Positions 57,901 through 63,900 of a stretch of DNA of 64,000 nucleotides are shown here, piece by piece. The stretch lies in NCBI GenBank assembly GCA_030142905.1, contig JASJOG010000108.1, positions 821,001 through 885,000 of the forward strand, written 5' to 3'. The notes beneath the pieces are model-generated. The model made no database searches, had not been told where the DNA came from, and saw only the letters and a program-made list of their open reading frames with translations. Origin of the DNA: Heliopora coerulea (Eukaryota; Cnidaria; Anthozoa; Scleralcyonacea; Helioporidae). Each line of letters starts with the position of its first letter. Positions within the stretch are counted from its first letter, which is position 1. A program made the translations under genes and the position numbers.

Positions 57901-60900
57901 TATCATTAATGGTCTAGGTTACTGAAGTCTTGAGGACTGCTGGTGAATGAACGATAGGGGAAACATGATCAACACTCTTCTCAAGACTGTGAAAATGACT
58001 GCCCCTTGGCTGTGGAAAGCTCTTTCACCATAACCACCACCAAGGATCTTTCCCAGACTACGTAACTTAGACAATCAACTTGAACAAGCATACATATTGT
58101 GTGACAAGGAACTGATGAAATTATGAAAACCCTAGCTGCAGCCCCCGTTTAATCATGTATTCTTAATACTAACATAATTCTACTGGTAATTTTATTTGTT
58201 GTTCAGCTTATTTTGTATGAGGAATGTGATAAGGGATTTTTCAGCAACAGAAAAACCCTCCAACAATCCACAAGATTTGATCATGCAAAAGCAGGGTTAA
58301 ATCATATCATTTGCAGAAGAGAAACCGTTACTTTTTTTTACAAACAACGTTGTAAAAATATTCAACCCACCTTCAACATTAACTTGGAATTCTTTGCTCA
58401 CAGTTCCTCCAGGACTTGAGGCGACACACTTGTACACACCAGAATCCGACTTCATCATTTTGGTCACGATAATAAAGTGTTCATTACCTTCCCTTCCAAT
58501 CTCCACGTGCCGATCACTTCGAAGTCTAAACCCATTTCTGAACCACGACACCTTCGTGTCAGGTCTCCCACGGATTTCTACATCAATCCTGCCATCCTCT
58601 CCTTCGCGAATGTTAAGTATGCTCTGCGTGGTGCCTCCAATAAATTCTGGTAGTGAATCATCTTTCTTGACTTCGATATAAGCAGTACAAGTGGTTGGGC
58701 CTACATCGTTCACGGCTACACACTTGTAGTGTCCACTGTCATCCGGGATGCTATCTTTAATTGTTAATCGATATAACGTGTCACCTTCTACAGCATCTTC
58801 GATGATAATTCTCCCTCCATCGTCCAGTAGGTTCCCATCTTTGTACCAGTCCACCAACGGCTCATCTTCTGCTTCGACCTCCAGAACAATACTCTCTCCT
58901 TCGTTTACTTTGCTGTTCTTCATAATCCTTAGGAATTCTGGTTTTGATAGTGACTCATCACCAGGCTCCTCTGGAGTTGTTTTCTTCTCGATTCCACCTT
59001 TACTCTCCTCGGGTATCTTTTCCCTCGCGGTATCGACCGTCTGTTCACGAGATGTAGTCCCCGGGGTAACTTTTCCCTTGGGTGTAATCTGCCGCGCCAG
59101 CTTATCTCCGCTGACCTTTTCCTCAATCTCGGATTCCTGGATCGCGCTGTCGACGCTGGCATACACTTCGGTCATGTTCAAAGGGCTCCCGACGGCTTCG
59201 TCCGACCTATCTTCACTGATGACTAACTTACCTGAGCACTGTGTTTCCCCGAAATCGTTCTTTATAAGGCACGTGTACCTGCCGCTGTCCTCAGGCTCGC
59301 AGTCCTCGACCGTAAGTCGATATAGTTCCTCACCTTCGACTGCATCCTCGATAACAAACCGACCTTCGTCCTCGATCAGAACGCCGTCTTTGTACCAATC
59401 CAGTTCAGGTGCGCCTGGAACACAGACCTCAAACACAGCACTCCCACCTTCCTCCACCTCGACGTCAACAATCGTTTTGTTGAATGTAGGGAGTCGTCGT
59501 TTCTTCTCCTTAACCGGTGGTGGTTGCTTCTTCTCGCGAGCTAAGTAAAGGAAAAATTAAAAAATAGCACATAACTCGGCTGCTAAAGTGAGAAGTTACG
59601 CTAAGTTCTCGAAGGAAATGGAAATGTATTGGACAAGAGAATGTGAGAGAACTTCACTGAAAGTCTGGAAAATGTGGTTCTTTCCTTTCGAGACGTTTCC
59701 AACAGTCTGCCTCCTTTACGTTATATAAAATAAGTCAAGAAATACTTATGTAACTTTACTTTATGTATTTCGACGGGAGACATTCCGGACAATCTGTCTT
59801 TCATCAAGTCAGAAGAAACAAAGCAAAACACACTGAAGTAACTTTACTTACTTTATTAAAAATACTGAAATAACTTTACTAACTGAAGATGCTTTGGAGA
59901 GCATATCCTTCATGGGATCAGACGGAAAATGAACAATGTACTTCTCTCGTTTTTTTAAAAATTCCTTATTATATCCAAAAAGTCAGAAGTATTCTACGAA
60001 TACTGCATATCTAGCTACCTCCTAATTATTCATTAATTTTCGTGTGGCTTTACTTTGAGTATTTCGCAGGGTATTGGCATTTATCTTACTATATATTGAC
60101 TGTCAGAGTGGGCTGGTTTACAAGCGTGTATTTGGGTGTGGAAAAGTGGGTGTGAGAAGGTAGTTCTGTGACATAACCGACCCGTAAAATAACACCTTCC
60201 ACTTCCGCTCTCACAGCTTACTCTTTCTTTAACCTCATCCTGATAATGATTTTCCTCGTTTCATGCAAAATTTTCGACACTTCAAAACAAACGAAACTAC
60301 AGACTGCGACTATTTTTGTTCAAACTATAAAACGATATCCAACCTGTAACATTAACGTGGACTTCCTTGGTGGCCGAGCCAGCAGAACTCTTCGCTACCA
60401 CTTTATATACTCCAGAATCCTGGGATGTCCCTTGCTTGACGGTCAACTTACAGATGTCACCAACTTTTTGGATTTTACATCGAGCATAACTACGGAGCAG
60501 AACATTGTCCTTATACCAAGTAACTTTAGGAAGGGGTTTCCCACTCAAGGGTATTTCCAGTATTAGATCGTCGCCTTCATTAACGTTCAAGGTTGGAGTT
60601 AGCTCCCCAAACTCTGGACCGGAAAGCTTCTCATTTACCAGTAAACTCGCGGAACAAAAGGTTTCACCTGCAGGGTTCTTTGCAACACATTTGTACCTCC
60701 CGGAGTCTGAGCACTTCACATCGTCGATATGAAGAGCGTAGTTTCCTTTTTCCTTGTCCAAACACTCCACCGTAAACCGATCGTTTATACTAAGAATTTT
60801 ACCATCTTTGTACCAGGTTAGGTCTGGACTTCCGCTGACCTTAATGACCAAGGTCACCCTCTCGCCTTCTCTTATGTCTGTGTTTTTGAGCCTTTCCTCA

Positions 60901-63900
60901 AACTTCGGTGCAACCGTCGGCCTCCGAATGTTAACGTCCGCTACCGATTGGGCTGTACCAACTTGATTTATGGCGACGCAACGGTAGCCACCAACATCTT
61001 CAGCTCCGGCTCCTTTGATGGTTAAACAAGCCTTGTCACCTTTCATCTCTATGTTAGTCCGCGAGTTCTTCGTCAGGCGTTTATTTTCCTTGTACCATTC
61101 GATATCTGAAACTGGTTCCCCGGTTACGACACATTCCAACCTTATTGTCGACCCTTCGGTAACTTCCGTAGGTTGCAAAGGACTCGTGAAGGATGGTTCT
61201 TTGGCTTTCGTCTTTTTGGCTGCGAGGAGAAAAAGAATATTGCAATGAAAAAAAAAAAAAAAGATAACTCGACGCCATGTCCTAAAGACCAAACCTTCAC
61301 GAAAGACAGCATTCAGCTTACCTCTTACGTCGACGTAAAATTCTCTCGTCACAGTCCCTTCGCGACTTGATGCAACACACTTGTACGTCCCAGCATTCTC
61401 AGTAGTCGTCCGCTCAATCACCAAGATGTGCCCATCACCTCTCGTTTTGATGTCGTAATAACCATCGCTATGAATCATTTGACTGTCTTTGTACCACTGC
61501 ACCTTGTACCTCGGAGGTCCTTTCAGTACCAGGTCCAGTTGTACCCTATCTCCTTCGGCCACCTGCAAGACCTCTTTCTCCAACTTGGTGGAGTCCTCAG
61601 GCGCAAGCTCGGCTGAACTGACGACTAGACATGCACTCGTCATGATTTCAAAGCCATCACAATTCGCCACACATTTATAAAGACCCGCGTCTTCCGGGCA
61701 GCAATTCTCGATCGTCAGCGAGTAAAGGTTATCGTCGCTGTCTGGGTGAGGATCCTCAATGATAAACCTTCCAGCATCTTCGATCAGTTCGTCGTCGCGG
61801 TACCAATCCACTTCCAGATCCACTCCTTCAATTCGTACATCAAATTTCGCGTCTTCCCCTTCCGTGATCTCCACATCACTCATTTCTTGGATAAAACGTT
61901 CTTCACTCATCGTTGGGACAACTTGTAAGTGTACAGTGGTTTTGGAAACGCCTTTCCTGTTCGTCACTACGCAAGTGTAACTGTCTTGATCGTCAGGTGT
62001 CACGTGGTCTATGATGAGGCAACTCTTGTTACCAGTCTTCCGGATGTCCATACGCTTGTTCTTCGTAACAGGTTTATTTCCTCTCAGCCACTGTATTTCA
62101 GAACTGTGTATGTTAGGAACGCTGCATTCAATGGTTGCTGTACTCCCTTCCGTTACCTCGACAAGGTTTAATGGTTCCTCTCCTGTGTGTACCTCCCGAC
62201 CTGAGATTAAAAAAAGGACAGAAGGTTTTTTGCAGCCATGAAATGGTAGAACCTTGATGCACATCGGCAACATAGATTATTACCATGGCATGAACAAAAC
62301 GACAATTTACTGGAAAATCAAACGTCTAGAGTTAGACTGCCTGTCCCTGCTCTACTTCCGTGGTCACCTACAACTTTGAAAAGTCACTGAAACAAAACTC
62401 CAAACCATTCATTGGAATCTTCTTCGTATTGAGGATACAGAATTTTTCCATACTTTACCCTTTGTTTCAGGGTATGTTCCTGGTTAGGGTTAGTAACCTA
62501 AGCCCTAACACAGTAAAGTCAGTTGTGGTTGTTACGTATTCTACACCAGTTGTGTGGACGACAAACGACATAGCTTAATGATAAAAATAAAGGCCCAGCG
62601 ACAAATACAAAAAAAATATCTACAATACCACGGAAGATTGAAAACATATTCCGTGCCAACGTTCCTTTGAATCTACCTACATCAGAATGTGACCAATATC
62701 TATCAGAACTTGGTTTGTATCACATGCAAATGAGTCAGACCCTACCACTGCAGATTTTACCGATCTCTACTCTTCCATGGTATTATGGCTGATTTTGTAT
62801 TCTTTGCTGGGCTTCAATTTTTACCACTGAGCTACAACTTCCCCTTGGAAGTCGTAGCTCTGTGGTAAGAAGTGCTTATATCCTGAGACTGATACACGAA
62901 GAAGCTCATACCTTTCACTTCCAACTCAAATATCTTGCTTGAGCTGCCTGTGTCATTTGTAGCCACACATTTATAGATACCGCTGTCCTTGGCTACCGCA
63001 TTCTTCACTATGAGTTCACAGGAGTCTCCATCTCCCTTTATCGTACGGCGCGGCTGTTCCAGTACCTTGACATCGTCCTTGTACCACTCGACTGTTGGTT
63101 TAGGTAATCCTTCTAGTTTTACCTTTAGGTTAAAATCTTCTCCTTCGTGGATCACTGATGGAGCTTCTTCCAAGTCGGTCACAAATTTAGGTGCAGTTTG
63201 CTTGGGTACTACTTTGGTTGGTTCACCATCCACTGGTAGTTTCTTTGTATCGGTTGGTTTTCTTGTCGCCTTCGGTTTAATGGGTGGTGGTGCTTCTTTC
63301 GGTTTTTCTTTCGGTCTTGATCTTCTTGCCCATTCTGGTACTTCGTCCTCGTGTTTCGCCCAGACAGGTAATTTTCCTTTTCTATCTTGAGTCTTCTCTT
63401 CCAATTTTAGGGTTTTCTTTGCCTTTTCTTCGGGTTTCTTCGACTCTTCCCGCGGTCTTTCTGCTTCAACTTCTAGTCCTTGAGGAATTTCATTTGGACT
63501 CCTTGTACTCTCTTTAGGTTTACTCGTCAATTGTTCAGGACTACGAACTTTTTGTTCTGGTGTGGGTCCCTTTTCTTCAGGTCCGTAAATTCCGCCTTCC
63601 GATCTCAGATCCTTCTCGCCAGCGCTCAATGTTTTCTCCAGAGGTTCCTCAGCCTTCTCGTCGGTTTTACGTTCTGCATCTCCAGTCCACTGTGTTTTGT
63701 TGTCAGGTCTGTGTGTCAGCTTGTCGGCACCCACTGTCTTTTGTTTGGGTCTCCAACCCAGTTCCTCAGGTCTGGGAGGCTTCCGTTCAGGTTTCGGTGC
63801 TTTTTCTGGAGGTCTTTGTGGTTTCTCCTCTGGCCTACTAGCTTTGTCTTCAGGTATCTGTTGTTTCTTTGGTGATTTCCAGGATTTTTCCTCGAACTGT

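Noticed and set aside
58748..59548. 266-codon plus-strand ORF
   Set aside because: Antisense shadow of the three-Ig exon; Ser-rich composition mirrors the Glu-rich coding strand.
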